In this document: piece by piece, positions 31,089 to 42,600 of the stretch
Layout of the letters: every line of letters begins with the position of its first letter
Position numbering within the stretch: position 1 is the stretch's first letter
Assembly (NCBI GenBank): GCA_022577435.1
Contig: JAKOON010000005.1
Coordinates: 7,771,224-7,835,223 of the forward strand
Length of the DNA stretch: 64,000 bases
Reading direction: 5' to 3'
DNA from: Embiotoca jacksoni
Taxonomy: Eukaryota > Chordata > Actinopteri > Embiotocidae
Translations under genes and position numbers: made by a program
Notes under the pieces: model-generated
Told to the model about the DNA's origin: nothing
Seen by the model: only the letters and a program-made list of their open reading frames with translations
Database searches by the model: none

Positions 31089-31370
31089 TTTGTGAGGAGA
31101 AGTGTAGCCAGTCAATGAACCGCCACAAAAATGGCCTGAAACGACATCTCAATAGCCGTTAGCTGATGTTTATGTAGTCTACTGCGTTGCACAGATATCG
31201 TATGAAGTAAGCGTGCTGACCAGCTGGCTCCATTCCGTCCTGCGTCGTAATGCCGCCCCGCACCTCAACAGGTGATAGCGAGACAATGTCGAGTTGGCCC
31301 TCAATCCACCACACGAGGAAGACCTCGCGTTATGATGAATGAACCAGTAAACACGATGATGATTTAAGAT
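31089..31370 (-). promoter_or_regulatory. CpG-rich segment with a minus-strand splice donor
   Basis: On the minus strand, CTCACAAAG followed by GTAAGTGCCC forms a near-ideal donor site at 31088/31089. The 210 bp immediately upstream of it on that strand contain about 15 CpGs, far above the window background. It may be the promoter plus untranslated first exon of a minus-strand transcript, or the promoter of an unrecognised repeat. There is no ATG-led frame of note. Confidence 0.2.
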
Positions 31371-31481
31371 GAAATGATGCTCACTATATTATATTTAAGT
31401 GTATGCGTATCCCAGAAAATGATTGATAGCGTGTCTGTGAATGTAGATTGTGATATGTATTGTATTTCTAGAATTGCCTAT

Positions 31482-31803
31482 TGTGGCGGCGGGGTGTGGT
31501 TAGCTCAGCTGCAGAGGGGAGAGTGGGGGAGTGGTTCAGGGAACGGTGCCGGGAAGAGGATAATTAGTCCAGCTGTACCAAATCATGGCTGATTGTCTCT
31601 CCTTTAAAAGTGAGCAGGACCTGGAGAGAGGAGACGGGAGGCCGAGACTGAACCGGGCGCTCAGCGGTTACTGCAGGAGAGAGCGCAGGAGAGAGAGAGG
31701 TGGCTCTGCCGGGAGAAGGAAAAAAAAAAACGCTTGAACCGAACTCTGGCTAAGTGTGTCGTCTGTGTCCGAGAACCCGCACCGCAGCACACTCTCTGCT
31801 ACA
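31482..31803 (+). repeat. 5' LTR of the GMR1-like element
   Basis: Starts TGTGGCGGCGGGG and ends GCTACA. A TATA-like TTTAAAA lies at 31603-31609, followed by a purine-rich GAGAGAGAG segment and a short poly(A) near 31722. It aligns end to end with 34254-34579. Confidence 0.92.
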
Positions 31804-31804
31804 C

Positions 31805-31822
31805 TGGCACACAATGTGGGGC
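31805..31822 (+). promoter_or_regulatory. Primer binding site, tRNA-Lys type
   Basis: TGGCACACAATGTGGGGC lies one base after the 5' LTR. It matches 15 of 18 positions of the standard lysine-tRNA primer site used by many LTR elements (from memory). It would prime minus-strand DNA synthesis. Confidence 0.7.
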
Positions 31823-31881
31823 ATGGAAACGGACGGGCAGCACAGTGAAATGCGACGCAGCCGGTCGTCGCGCTGGGGCAG

Positions 31882-32409
31882 ATGCTGAGCGGGATCGCGG
31901 CGCTCCTAGGGGCGCTGCAGGCACAAGCGGAGCGGCAAACCCGCGCATTGGAGCAGCTCGCGGCCCGGCCAGCTGCGGCTCCACCGGCCCCAGGACCCTC
32001 GTTGGTTACAGGGGTGGTGATGCACAAGATGACGCCTGCGGACGAGGTCCAGTCATTTCTGGAGATGTTTGAGGCAATAGGCCGTTGCCGCTCCTAACGG
32101 GGGAGGCGCAGACACATTTACGCGGACATCAAAAGGGCCATCATGGACCGGCTGGGCCTGTACCCGGAGGACCACAGGAAAAACTTCCGGGAGGCTAGGC
32201 TGGGACCCGGGGACTGGCCATTCGCATACGCTCAGTGACTGAGGGACTCGGCGGCCAGATGGCTGCAGACGGGGAGCGCGGGAGGAGCACCGGCAGTGGT
32301 GGAGAAGATCGTGGTGGAGCAGTTCATGGAGGGGCTGCCGGCCAGGACTTCGGCATGGGTCCGCTGCCAACATCCGGCGACGATGGAGGCCGCCAGCGTG
32401 GCGCCCTGA
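31882..32409 (+). pseudogene. gag remnant with SCAN-like capsid segment
   Basis: One frame runs from ATG 31882 to TGA 32407, with internal stops at 32095 and 32236. The first part is Ala/Pro/Gln-rich (LLGALQAQAERQTRALEQL), then TPADEVQSFLEMFEAI, the start of a gypsy capsid domain. After an apparent internal loss, the frame resumes as IYADIKRAIMDRLGLYPED, FREARLGPGDWPFAYAQ, RWLQTG, VVEKIVVEQFMEGLPA. This order of helices is that of the SCAN domain, which is known to derive from the capsid of GMR1-like gag. The zinc knuckle and protease that should follow are absent; the frame breaks directly before the integrase. Not functional. Confidence 0.75.
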
Positions 32410-32437
32410 TGCAGCGCCGTCATATCCGCACTCTTCA

Positions 32438-33599
32438 TTGATTAGGGACAGGCTGCATAGAGTGAGTCGTGACACTCAAACAGTTCAGGAAAACATCCAG
32501 TTGTTGGTGCCAAAAAGCCGTCAGGAAATAATTTTCCAGGCGGCTCTCTATAACCCGATGGCTGGCCACATGGGATATGATAAAACACTGGACCGGATAA
32601 TGGCCCGGTTTTACTGGCCGGGCATCCGGGGGGATGTGCGCCGCTGGTGCGCATCCTGCCCGGAGTGTCAGCTGGTAAACCAGCCGGCCATTCCGAGGGC
32701 GCCTTTGCGTCCTCTACACTTGATGGAGGTCCCATTTGACCGTATTGGCATGGACCTCATCGGGCCATTTCACCGGAGCACACGGGGATATCGCTTTGTG
32801 TTAGTTCTGGCGGATTACGCAACACAATATCCCGAGGCAGTGCCGTTGCGCAACATTTCTGCAAAGAGTGTCGCCCAGGCTCTGTTTCAGGTCATCTCTC
32901 GAATGCGAATTCCGGAAGAGATTCTGACTGACCAGGTCACCTCGTTCATGTCACGAACACTGAGGGAACTTTATGGATTACTGGAAGTTAAATCTATTCG
33001 GACCAGTGTTTATCACCCACAGACTGACGGGCTTGCGGAGCGTCTGAATAAGACTTTAAAATCAATGATTTGTAAATTCATACACAAAGATGAACGCAAT
33101 TGGGATGCTTGATCCTCTGTTGTTTGCAGTGTGGGAGGTCCCCCAGGCCTCCACGGGATTTTCTCCCTGCGAGCTGCTGTTTGGCAGGAAACCACAAGGG
33201 GTGCTCGACCTGCTTAAGGAAAACTGGGAGGAAGGTCCGAGCCCGGCAAAGATGAAATTCAATACGTCCTGGACCTGCGAGCAAAACTCCACACACTGGG
33301 TCAGATGTCACCTGAGAATTTGCTCCAGGCCCAGGAACGTCAACAACGGCTGTACAACAAGAGGGGCCAAGCTGAGGCAATTCGCACCGGGAGAAAAGGT
33401 ACTTGTATTGCTTCCTTCTTCCAGGTCAAAACTTCTCGCCAAGTGGCAAAGGCCCTTCGTGGTCACACGGCGAGTGGGGGACATCGACTACGAGGTGGTG
33501 CGATCTGACGGGGGCGGAGCTACACAGATCTACCACCTCAACCTTTTTAAAAGCATGGAGAGAGGCGGAGTCTGTTTCTCTGGTGTCCGCGGTATCTGA
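32438..33599 (+). pseudogene. Integrase (zinc, DDE core and C-terminal domain), broken
   Basis: The first 224-codon frame (32438-33112) carries the HHCC zinc domain around GHMGYDKTLDRI and CPEC (Cys codons at 32657 and 32666), though the first His of the motif seems to be Tyr. Then comes the catalytic core: Asp at 32753 (GMDLIG), Asp at 32930 (ILTDQ) and Glu at 33038 (GLAERLN). The last two are separated by 35 residues, the classic DD35E spacing. Deletion near 33107 shifts the frame; the C-terminal portion continues at 33090-33599 with another shift near 33245 and back near 33365. FAPGEKVLVLLPS and KWQRPFVVTRRVGDIDYEV form the GPY/F-like C-terminal domain. In a working copy this enzyme inserts the cDNA into host DNA. 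Catalytic residues persist, but the frame is broken. Confidence 0.88.
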
Positions 33600-33605
33600 G
33601 AGAGA

Positions 33606-34236
33606 GGAGGTGGGGCCAGAGGTTCCAAAGTCCACCAATCCTGCCTCGCTCCCTTTCGACGCCCATCTCTCCGGGACTCAGAGAACAGACGTGGCCCAGT
33701 TGCAGAAGCAGTTTGCTGATGTGTTCTCCCTCCTGCCAGGTCACACGGACCTCATAGTGCATCACACTGAGACGCCCCCGGGCGTTACGGTGCGGTCACG
33801 ACCCTACAGGTTACCTGAACACAAGAGAAAAGTTGTTCAGAGGGAATTGGCTGCTATGCTGGAGATGGGAGTAATAGAAGAGTCCAACAGTGCCTGGTGT
33901 AGCCCCATTGTTCCTGTTGTCAAGAAGGATGGATCTATTCGGTTCTGTGTGGACTATCGCAGGGTGAATGATGTGTCATGATTTGATGCGTACCGACTGG
34001 GCACCGCGCGTTTCTTCACGACACTGGATTTAACCAAGGGCTACTGGCAGATTCCTCTCTCGCCAGAGTCCAAGGAAAAAATGGCCTTCTCCACTCCGTT
34101 TGGGTTATACCAATTCACCACACTTCCCTTTGGGTTGTTCGGTGCCCCGGCCACTTTCCAACGCCTCATGGACAGGGTGCTGCGTCCACATGCTGCACAT
34201 GCTGCCGCCTACCTGGATGATGGCTCCCCGGCCTAA
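33606..34236 (+). pseudogene. Reverse transcriptase N-terminal half, truncated
   Basis: In frame with 33403-33981 and continuing after a TGA at 33979. The RT fingers and palm motifs appear in order: RSRPYRLPEHKRKVV, MLEMGVIEES, KKDGSIRFCVDYRRVN; then an in-frame gap just after the stop; then LDLTKGYWQIPL with catalytic Asp at 34027, TLPFGLFGAPATFQRLMD, and YLDD at 34210-34221. The frame ends 5 codons later, and the 3' LTR begins 18 bp beyond. The connection domain and RNase H are therefore deleted. Placement downstream of the integrase is the unusual order described for GMR1-like elements. Confidence 0.88.
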
Positions 34237-34239
34237 GTC

Positions 34240-34253
34240 GGGCGGTGGGGGTA
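34240..34253 (+). promoter_or_regulatory. Polypurine tract
   Basis: GGGCGGTGGGGGTA directly before the 3' LTR, the usual place for the plus-strand primer of an LTR element. Two pyrimidines interrupt it. Confidence 0.5.
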
Positions 34254-34579
34254 TGTAGTGGCGGGGTGTGGATAGCTCAGCTGCAGAGGGGAGAGCGTGG
34301 GGGAGTGGTTCAGGGAACGGTGCAGGGAAGAGGATAATTAGTCCAGCTGAACCAAATCATGGCTGATTGTGTCTCTCCTTTAAAAGTGAGCAGGACCTGG
34401 AGAGAGGAGACGGGAGGCCGAGACTGAACCGGGCGCTCAGAGGTACTGCAGGAGAGCGCAGGAGAGAGAGAGGTGGCTCTGCCGGGAGAAGGAAAAAAAA
34501 CAAAAACGTTTGAACCGAACTCTGGCTAAGTGTGTTGTCTGTGTCCGAGAACCCGCACCGTAGCACACTCTCTGCTACA
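34254..34579 (+). repeat. 3' LTR of the GMR1-like element
   Basis: Starts TGTAGTGGCGGGG and ends GCTACA. By eye there are about nine substitutions and a handful of 1-4 bp indels relative to the 5' LTR, including the expected poly(A) length change. Confidence 0.92.
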
Positions 34580-34584
34580 CCTGT

Positions 34585-36479
34585 TTTGTCACTTTTGAAT
34601 TTTAATGCCATCTACTGGATTTTAGGTTGTAAGGCATTTTGTGGGTCAGATGCCCTATCTTGCATTGTTGATGAAAGGGAAAAATGTATTTCTGGATCTG
34701 ATAAAAAATTGTGGAGTTTTTCCATAATCTTGCTAAAAAAGAGACAAACAAAGAAACAAACATACTGCTCCACAAAACAAAACATCCTTGACAGGGCCAT
34801 ACCTTATCACAAAATATGTCCGAGTTTCCTATTTGAATTTTTTATGTATACATAACGTCATGTAGGTGCTCATGATAGGAAAATATCTAACGCTCTTCTC
34901 TGCTTTATGTCTTTTACCAAGGTGCCCTTCATTAGGGCACTTAACCCTGCTGCTCCAGTGGCAATCAATTGCCGGCCAGGGGTTTAATTTATCATGTGTG
35001 AGTATTCATAACCATAGGATTATAGGAGTGATGCTGCCACAGAGGACAAGAGAAGCATAAAAACGGTTGAAAAGGACGTATAGTCAATGACAAGTTTGCC
35101 ATAGAGTTAACGGTGCTTATGGTGACATCAGCCATAGCTCAAGCTGTCAGTGACTCAAGCCGCCGATGTTAGCTGCCTGTCACGCACATACAGCAGCACT
35201 AGCTGACATTCATGAGGCCTCTGGCAGATGCATTGTATGCGGTGTTGACACGTATGGACACGATGTTGGTGGATATATCAGCAACTGCATCATGACACAG
35301 GGACTTTACTGTCATTGTGTCGCTGTCATGTTAACGCTATGTTTGGCAATATTAAAGAGGTCAAACTAATATAGGACAGAATGTGTGTGACAAATAAGGA
35401 TTTAACTATAAAGATCAGGAGACAAGGAGGCCGATGTTGTTGTTGTTGTTTTCATTTTCACTTTCAAATTAAGAACAGTAATAATTTCAGAAGACTTTAG
35501 TTCAAAAATAATGTTCTAGCTTCCTGTTCGATTTTTTTTTTTTTTAATCTCATTTCAAAATATGAGTCAAGGCAATTTTAGGCTTAGCTGAGGTTGGACA
35601 GAATGTAAGAAGGTCAGACACTTACTTTTCTTCCATTCAAACTTTACTTTATACTTTTTATAAGTTAGATTTCTTCAAAGCATCCACGATATCACTCATT
35701 AATGGTCAATTCTACGTATCCCTGTGTCACTCACCTATTTAGTATTAGGTTTTGGGTATGTTTACCTATGTTGGCAAGTCAAAACTGAGAGCTCACATTG
35801 TATTTTGTTAATAGGATACTTTACATCATGGACTTCATGCTGGGAAATAATGGTGCAGAATATGATGAATTGTATGTGTGCTTGTTGGGGCCAAAAGGTT
35901 TTGAAAGGATTAGTGTTGGCATGGATCCAGAGGCCATGAAATAAGGAGCAGGCAGAGGCAGAGCATGAAAGCAGAAAATGCAGTAGGTCTCATGCCAAAC
36001 CATGCAAGGCCAACATCAAAGCCAGCATCACTGTAAAACTAGCAATTTATCTCTAAAATAAAATAAAATCAGATCCCACAGAGACCATTCACTGCAGACA
36101 AATGAAGAGAAATATCTGCATCCTTATTGGAATTTATTTATAGTGGCTTCCAGATATACAAAGAAATAAAGATTTCAGACCAGACCACATGGCTACATCT
36201 GACCTTTGAGTCCAGATGAAAAATTGAATGTGTTCTACATTAAAGCAGTCCTCCTAAATTGTGCTTTTGTTACCACATGTGTCCCATTGCTGCAAAGATA
36301 ACAACATAACATACAACCCACCCACTACTACTGTCATTTGTAGGCCTGAAACAATTGGTGGATCCCAATTATTTAATAAATAATTGTCATCATTTTGCAT
36401 ATCTGTTGAAATGGTTTCCATATATCTGTATAAAAACAGCTAGATGGATCAAACAGGAATGATGTATTTCCAGCAATAT
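34585..36479. other. Noncoding, nothing recognised
   Basis: A (TGT)5 run near 35437 and a poly(T) near 35532. Frames up to 107 codons without domains. Confidence 0.45.
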
Positions 36480-36494
36480 CCCCCCCCCCCCCCT
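36480..36494. repeat. Poly(C) tract, 15 nt
   Basis: A pure C run; unusual length for a C homopolymer and a likely sequencing or assembly weak spot. Confidence 0.9.
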
Positions 36495-36595
36495 CGTCAC
36501 TTTCCACCATTTGATGTTTGATTGGCGCTTTTGCATGTAATACACACACACGTCCACTAGAGGGAAGCGCATCATTGTCAAGTCTTTGTCTCATG

Positions 36596-36975
36596 AGACG
36601 AATTAGTGTCACGTGCTTTAGGAAAACACAATTATGTTCAAAAAACGTGGTTACATTTGGGGGGAAAAAAAATACAAGAAAACTGAATTATCACTTCGCA
36701 GGCTTAAACCATGTAAGTCTGTGACACACCACCAGGACACCCTTTTTACATCCCACCAATTTTAGCAGCTTTAGTACTTGGTTTCATTACTTCTACTGAG
36801 TGAAATTTGTCACATGACCTCTGTCACGTGACCTTCCTTTGTTTATGTACGTGTTATTCTCAGGTCAAGACGACGTCAGGCATGTCAAATGCACGCTTCT
36901 CTTTGGGAGACGAGCATGTGTACATGCTTTGCAGTGATACTGGGCTGTTTAATGATGTCATGTCATCTCGTCTCG
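36596..36975. repeat. Old interspersed repeat, copy A
   Basis: Blocks in common with 43800-44118: TTTAGGAAAAC, AACGTGGTTAC, ACATGACCTC, GTCACG, TCAGGCATGTCAAATGCAC (TCAGATGCACTC in the other copy) and GATACTGGGCTGT. Order and spacing are kept, so these are two copies of one repeat, much diverged. The family is not named from sequence alone; related 'GGTTAGG...AGGAAAA' sequence also occurs near 10.7 kb. Confidence 0.5.
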
Positions 36976-38598
36976 CCCTCTTCTTCTGCTGTGGTTTAAG
37001 GACACATGATGACAATTTGCGCCACCAACTGTTTGTCTGGAGGCGCTTCATTTATAATATTTAACCGATGACATTTCAATGCACATCTATTGACATTAAT
37101 AGTATTGATTTAGTTGCAAAGCCAAACACCACCGCTGATTAATTGTTCTTCTTAATAAGTTGTGTTTGCATTATTATTCTATGTTAGGGCCGCAATAGCG
37201 GTGTTAGACAAAAAATAACCAAAAGTATGTGTTTGACTATTCATCGTCATTGCACATATCTCAGTAACTTGGTCTAATTTCAAATGTCAAGAAAAGTAAA
37301 CAATAACAAAAGATTTGACTGGAAAAGACTTTAGATTTTTAATGACATGTTTTGGTTTCAAAGAACACATAATATGCAACGTGGACCCCTGTGACTGCAC
37401 TTCAGTGTCTCCGTCACAGGAATATATCAGCATAAATCCATATTGCAGGCTCGTTAGTCGAGCACACCCCATATTGTTTTGTTGCTCATTGTCAGTTCAT
37501 TTTTTCTATTATTAATTACCTCAGCTTAATACGAGAGGATTTCTCATTTTAGATGGTCATTAGAAACACATTACTGCACCGCTGATGCGACGTGACTTAT
37601 TTGCTCCACAACAATTTCCGCTCTCGTGTTGCCTCAAAGGCTCTGAAATGAGCCTGGGAAAAAGGGGGACAAGCGCAGGTTACGCTGGAGAGAAAACACA
37701 CAAGATTTTGTGTCATGGCAAACAAAGCACGTCAGTGCTGCTGTGTGCAACTTGAGCAGCAAGAAATGGATTTCTGAGTTTTCCTTTGCAGCCCTCAACA
37801 GGGCACTAACGTTCTATTACTGGCTGTTAGCAGCTCTCAAGTTTTTCTATTACCTTGGTCCGTGACTTGACATCACTGTTAAATAGCGGCACAACATGTG
37901 CCTCGCAGCTTGTTAAATTTTTTCGACCCCGTTAACCCTCAGGACTGAAGGAAATAGCAGGGAGGGGGTGAAGAGAGGTCAACGCCAAGGTGATCGGCCT
38001 TTGGAGAGGAAAAGTGTGTCTGCGCCTGCACCTGTGTGTACAGTACTGTGTGTATTTAACATGAAAGTCTCCCTGCCTGTGTGAACATTGAGGCAGTCCA
38101 GTCCTCTGTTATTGAAAGTGCATTGATAGTTGCTCAGCCTATTCTGTATGATGAATGGCTGTGAGCTGTGAGGACAGATGAAACAAATAGCCCTCCTTCC
38201 TCTAACTATGTTCTGCTGGCTGATGGTGCTTCAATAGCGAGCAGCCTTTAGCCCCTTTCAGCCCAAACAACAATAAATATTCTGCTCTTTTGGTCCACGG
38301 TGCTGCACTCAAATGTATCTTGTTTATTTTCAAAATGTGTGAACATTTTAAGAAGAGGGTCACTGAAGTATCTGGGGATGATCAATAATCCCTGGCTCGA
38401 AGCAGTACTTGCCCTCTGCTCGGATCGAGCCAAGATGCTTCCGTTCACACTATGTGACTACAAAAGTTTCAGCATCAGTGTCCTCATACATTTCACAGCA
38501 CTGTGAAGTACAATAATTTAGCAACATCCATAATGAAAAGGTTGCTATGTATCAGTCAGTAATAGCCACTTTATATTTACACAGAATTTTGCTAAAAT
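36976..38598. other. Noncoding, possible conserved stretch at 37490-37660
   Basis: 37490-37660 has ATTATTAATTACC, CTTAATACGAG and several CpGs with no repeat signature, similar in texture to the 4.4- and 24.6-kb candidates. Otherwise nothing recognised. Confidence 0.3.
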
Positions 38599-38880
38599 AT
38601 GTTTTATTGTGTAATGGGTCAGGAATCTGTAGGCTGGAGTGAACAGATCAACTCTAAAGTCAGCTGGATATCTGGAACCTTTGTGCATGGTCATGGTTGT
38701 AATGGTGTGGTAGACTCCAGCATTTCAAAGCCCCTGGACATCTGCTGTACCTGTGGTAATCCCATTCAATGGATTTACATTCACAGTCATTTAAATTGCA
38801 AGGAATGTGACATTTCACTGCATCATGCAGCAGCCTGCTTGAAGAGATAACACCAAAACCAAACAGGCTCGATTAAAGCT
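38599..38880. repeat. Diverged repeat, copy A (clearest at 38811-38878)
   Basis: TCACTGCATCATGCAGCAGC, then GCTTGAAGAGATAACACC, aligns with 41175-41240. Weaker resemblance (GGTCATGG.TGTAATGG, ATTCAATGGATTTACATT) extends some 200 bp upstream. Direct orientation, 2.4 kb apart. Confidence 0.45.
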
Positions 38881-39524
38881 GCAACTGCCTCATTGTTTGA
38901 ATACAGTAATATCCAAAACCGACTAACATGGGTGTGGAATTTCAGGCACTGAAATATTTACATGTTTCAGTGTGAAACTGATCAATAACCTGTAGGCTGT
39001 AGTTGCAGACCATCTGGGACTTCACTGTTATCTACCTGCCAAAGGCCTGAACCGATGATTCCGCACTCACCTACATGCTCATAAAAACTTCAGGATGTTT
39101 CACATTGTGGACCACAGCACAGACTACCACTCCACAAAAGAAAAAAACAAAGGTTCAAACCAAAAGACATTTATTGTTAAGCCATATTAACAATCTATTA
39201 AATATGGAAAGTGTTGTCATTATCTGACATGAGCTAAATTGACTTGATTCACACAACCAGCAGATGAATGTACACAAAAGCTACATGTTTGGTTTAGTGC
39301 TGTGAAAACAAAGCTCTCAGACCATAAGAAGGGCTTCTTGGCAGAGAAAAACTGTGTTAACCACAAAATTTCAACTACTACTGTACATACAACTTGAAAC
39401 TAAGTTATACTGCTCTGTATGTTTACTGGAGAAATGTTGATTGTCTTCTGGGAGAACGGCAGAGGTCCTTTTAGGTTTTTAAATTTTACTGAGACAAATC
39501 AGTCCCTGTTTAAGCTGAAGATTT

Positions 39525-39648
<124 letters not shown>

Positions 39649-42600
39649 GGTTTGTGGGATAGATTTAATAATGCATTCTAGACATGTTGTAGTCCTGATT
39701 ATATTGTCTCCTGGGCCTGACCTGGCCCCCGGGCTGGTAGTTTGAGACCTCGGCATTGAGAGTCAGACTTGAATCTATGACAAAGCAACAGTTCTTACAA
39801 CTATAACCCAAGTAATCTAACTGGTCCAACAAGAGCTGTACCTTCTTGGCTCCACCTGTCAACTGCTCACAGCTTCAGTTTTTGATCACAGTCTGAAAGC
39901 CCTGTTTGCATCAAGATTCGTGAAGCCACTGCAAAAGGGGAGGACCAATCAGCAGCCAGTGGGTTGTGGTAAGTATGAAGACACTGAGGTCAACTGTTTG
40001 TTTCAAACAGTAAATCCAACACTGCTGGCGGTTGTATGGCTAGATGAAGCAATATAAACAATTGTAGCAACACTGACAAATATTAAGGAATTGAAACCAG
40101 AACAAGGCCTTTTTATTAAGTTTGCAATGGTCACTTACTGACACGCCATTGAACTCGGTTTACAATGAGGGGAACATGTGGGTTGTTTACCTTTTGGTGA
40201 GATTCAGTGCTTGATATACATCATATGGTGGTCAATGCCGACTGGTTAAAGGCTGTTCCAATAGTTTTAAAATTAACCCGAGGTTTGTGCCTAGTGGGAT
40301 GCAACAACCAGAAACAATCCCCAATAGATCGTGGTCAGACCGCAGCTATTCAAAATTCAATATGGGTCTGTTAACACCAGGCTGGTCCATTTGTCTTGCC
40401 CTACATATAGACGTTACAAGTAACTGTTCAACAAATAAAGCCAATTTTTATAATGATTTTTGCTATCTAAATAAGATAGGTAACCACTCGGTATCTGCTG
40501 TGGTAACTTGGGGCAACATTTATTCAGTAAGAATTATGCTGATTCATTTTATAACTCTGTCATTCTGATTACACTACAGCTTCTGATATTTCCAGAATTT
40601 TTACGTTTATGTAGTGATCAGTGACAAGGCTGAATACCATGTTATAATCAAGGTTCTCACTCTGGTGGTTATATAGTACAAGTTACACAATAGTAGAAGG
40701 ATGCAAACAAATTTGGCACATGATCAGATGTAGGACAAGGTAATAGTTGAATTAAGTTGAATGGTTGCCATATTTACAGGGAACCACGTGTTTGGGGCAA
40801 AAAATAAGTTTTGTGTAATCTTACAAATGGAGGAAAGATCTGAAATCAGTCCTCTTTCACATTGTGGGGAATGAAACTACCAGGAACATTCTGTGGTTTT
40901 CAGTTAGCTACGACAGTTGGTGAGTAGGCGTGTACCATCAGGACAATGGCCAAAGCCTGTGGCCGTTTGGTAGGCTATGTCCTTTATTTATATCTGAACA
41001 TGGAGGACCTCTGTGGCACTTCCTGGGGGAGCGGTTACTTTCCAAAGAGGGTCACACTAGTTTGCCTTTGTGGTGATGATGGCTGTGAATGGAAATAGTT
41101 AGATTTATCCGATTCAACACGCTGAATAACTGCTGTACCGAAGGAAACACTACTGAATGGATTTGCATTTCAGATTTCTCTGTATCATGCTGCAACTGCC
41201 TCAAGAGATAACAAAGAAACCAATAAAATCTGACTAAATAGACTTTTTCTGCATCCGTCATGCTGCCTGTATGACCAAGACTCCAGTAAAATCCTCAATA
41301 AAAGGGCCTCTGAGATACGCATGCCCCTGCGAACATCGGATAATGCAATGTAAATGTACTCTGACTTGAATTGATTTGTCTTAAGACTGAAATTTCACAT
41401 GAGCATGAAATCAGAACACGCTGCTCGTGAACTAAGCCGAACTGTCAGTCACCCCTGAGACGAGAGCGTCGAGGGTTTTCCTTCACTACCTCGGGCAAGG
41501 GCGCTTCATGCGTACAACGTTAATACATGCACTCCTGAGTGAGCAACTCGCAGCTTTGGGCTGTGGGTATAATGTCTCGTTCCATTGGTTTGACGCCGCT
41601 GAAGGGTGCACTTAAAAGCTTCCTTTTAGTTCTGTTCTTTGTCCCAACAGCTGACTACAGACGCTGCATTTTACATGTCAGCGCAGCCTGGCTTGATTCC
41701 AATCTGTGAGCTGCTCATGAGATATTAATAACTCACCTGTGTGTATTTGTGCCCATGTGTGGGCGTGTGTGTATGTACATCTGCGTGTGTGTGTTTGTGG
41801 GTGTCTCTGTTTATGTGTTGTCAAAGGGAGAGAGACAGAGAGGGGAGAGGAAGTCTGAATGTGGATATTAAACACCCACAGCTCCCTCTAGCTTCTTCTC
41901 CGTGAACAACTAAATGCTCTAGATGCAGAGGGGGGTTCGAGGACTGTATGTGTCCATGCATCCAGTTTCAAGCAGCTCATTTGTCATGATTTAAAAGTGT
42001 GATAGTGATCTGGACGAGAGCAGGGCTAAAATCAAGGACCAATTTGCCAGACTGGTTCCCTTGGTTGTCTGTCTCGTTTCCTTGAAACAAACTAATAATG
42101 CTTTCAATTCGTAAACACCAAACATATTAAATCCCAGCAATTTTCAACCCATTATTAATGACGAGTGAGGATATTGTCCTGCAAATCAGACATTTTTTTT
42201 TTCATTTTAAAAAGCAAAACTCTGTGTCCTTTTTTCTTGCTGCAGCCACTGAGAGAGCCACTGGTACTGCTGAGGAACTAACAATGTGAAATATTCGGAG
42301 ACAGACTATCAGAGACTCAGCCAATGAGCTGATAGAAAGAAACAATGAGACCGAGTCTGAGCCGCTGAGGAACAAATGAGACGTGAGAAAGAGAAAAGTT
42401 TCGACAAAGGGTTTTTTACTGATGGATTTACTGTGAGAGAAGAGAAGTAGAAGTCTAAGTGAGTAGAGACAAACTGATAAACACAGAGGCAGAGGGAGTC
42501 ACTGCTACTTAATAGCTCATACAATTACGCTCTGAGATAAATGTGTTTTATCAAAAGATCAGTCAGTTAAAATCTTATCAATACTGCAGGCGTGCTGAGG

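Larger units (their letters stand above)
31482..34579 (+). mobile_element. Defective GMR1-like Ty3/gypsy LTR retrotransposon
   Basis: A complete insertion: a 322-bp 5' LTR (31482-31803), a 326-bp 3' LTR (34254-34579) and a 2.45-kb interior, flanked by CCTAT (31477-31481) and CCTGT (34580-34584), a 4-of-5 target duplication. The interior reads gag, then integrase, then reverse transcriptase, with the integrase upstream. That order marks the GMR1-like branch of deuterostome gypsy elements; ordinary gypsy has RT-RNase H-IN. The gag C-terminal part is SCAN-like, as expected for this branch. Protease, zinc knuckle, the rest of RT and all of RNase H are missing, and there are several frameshifts and stops. 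The copy cannot move on its own. The LTRs differ by about nine substitutions plus small indels, so the insertion is moderately old. Confidence 0.92.

Noticed and set aside
31668..32475. Ala/Arg/Pro-rich frames on the minus strand of the retrotransposon
   Set aside because: They are shadows of the GC-rich gag and LTR; the plus-strand frame has the family motifs.
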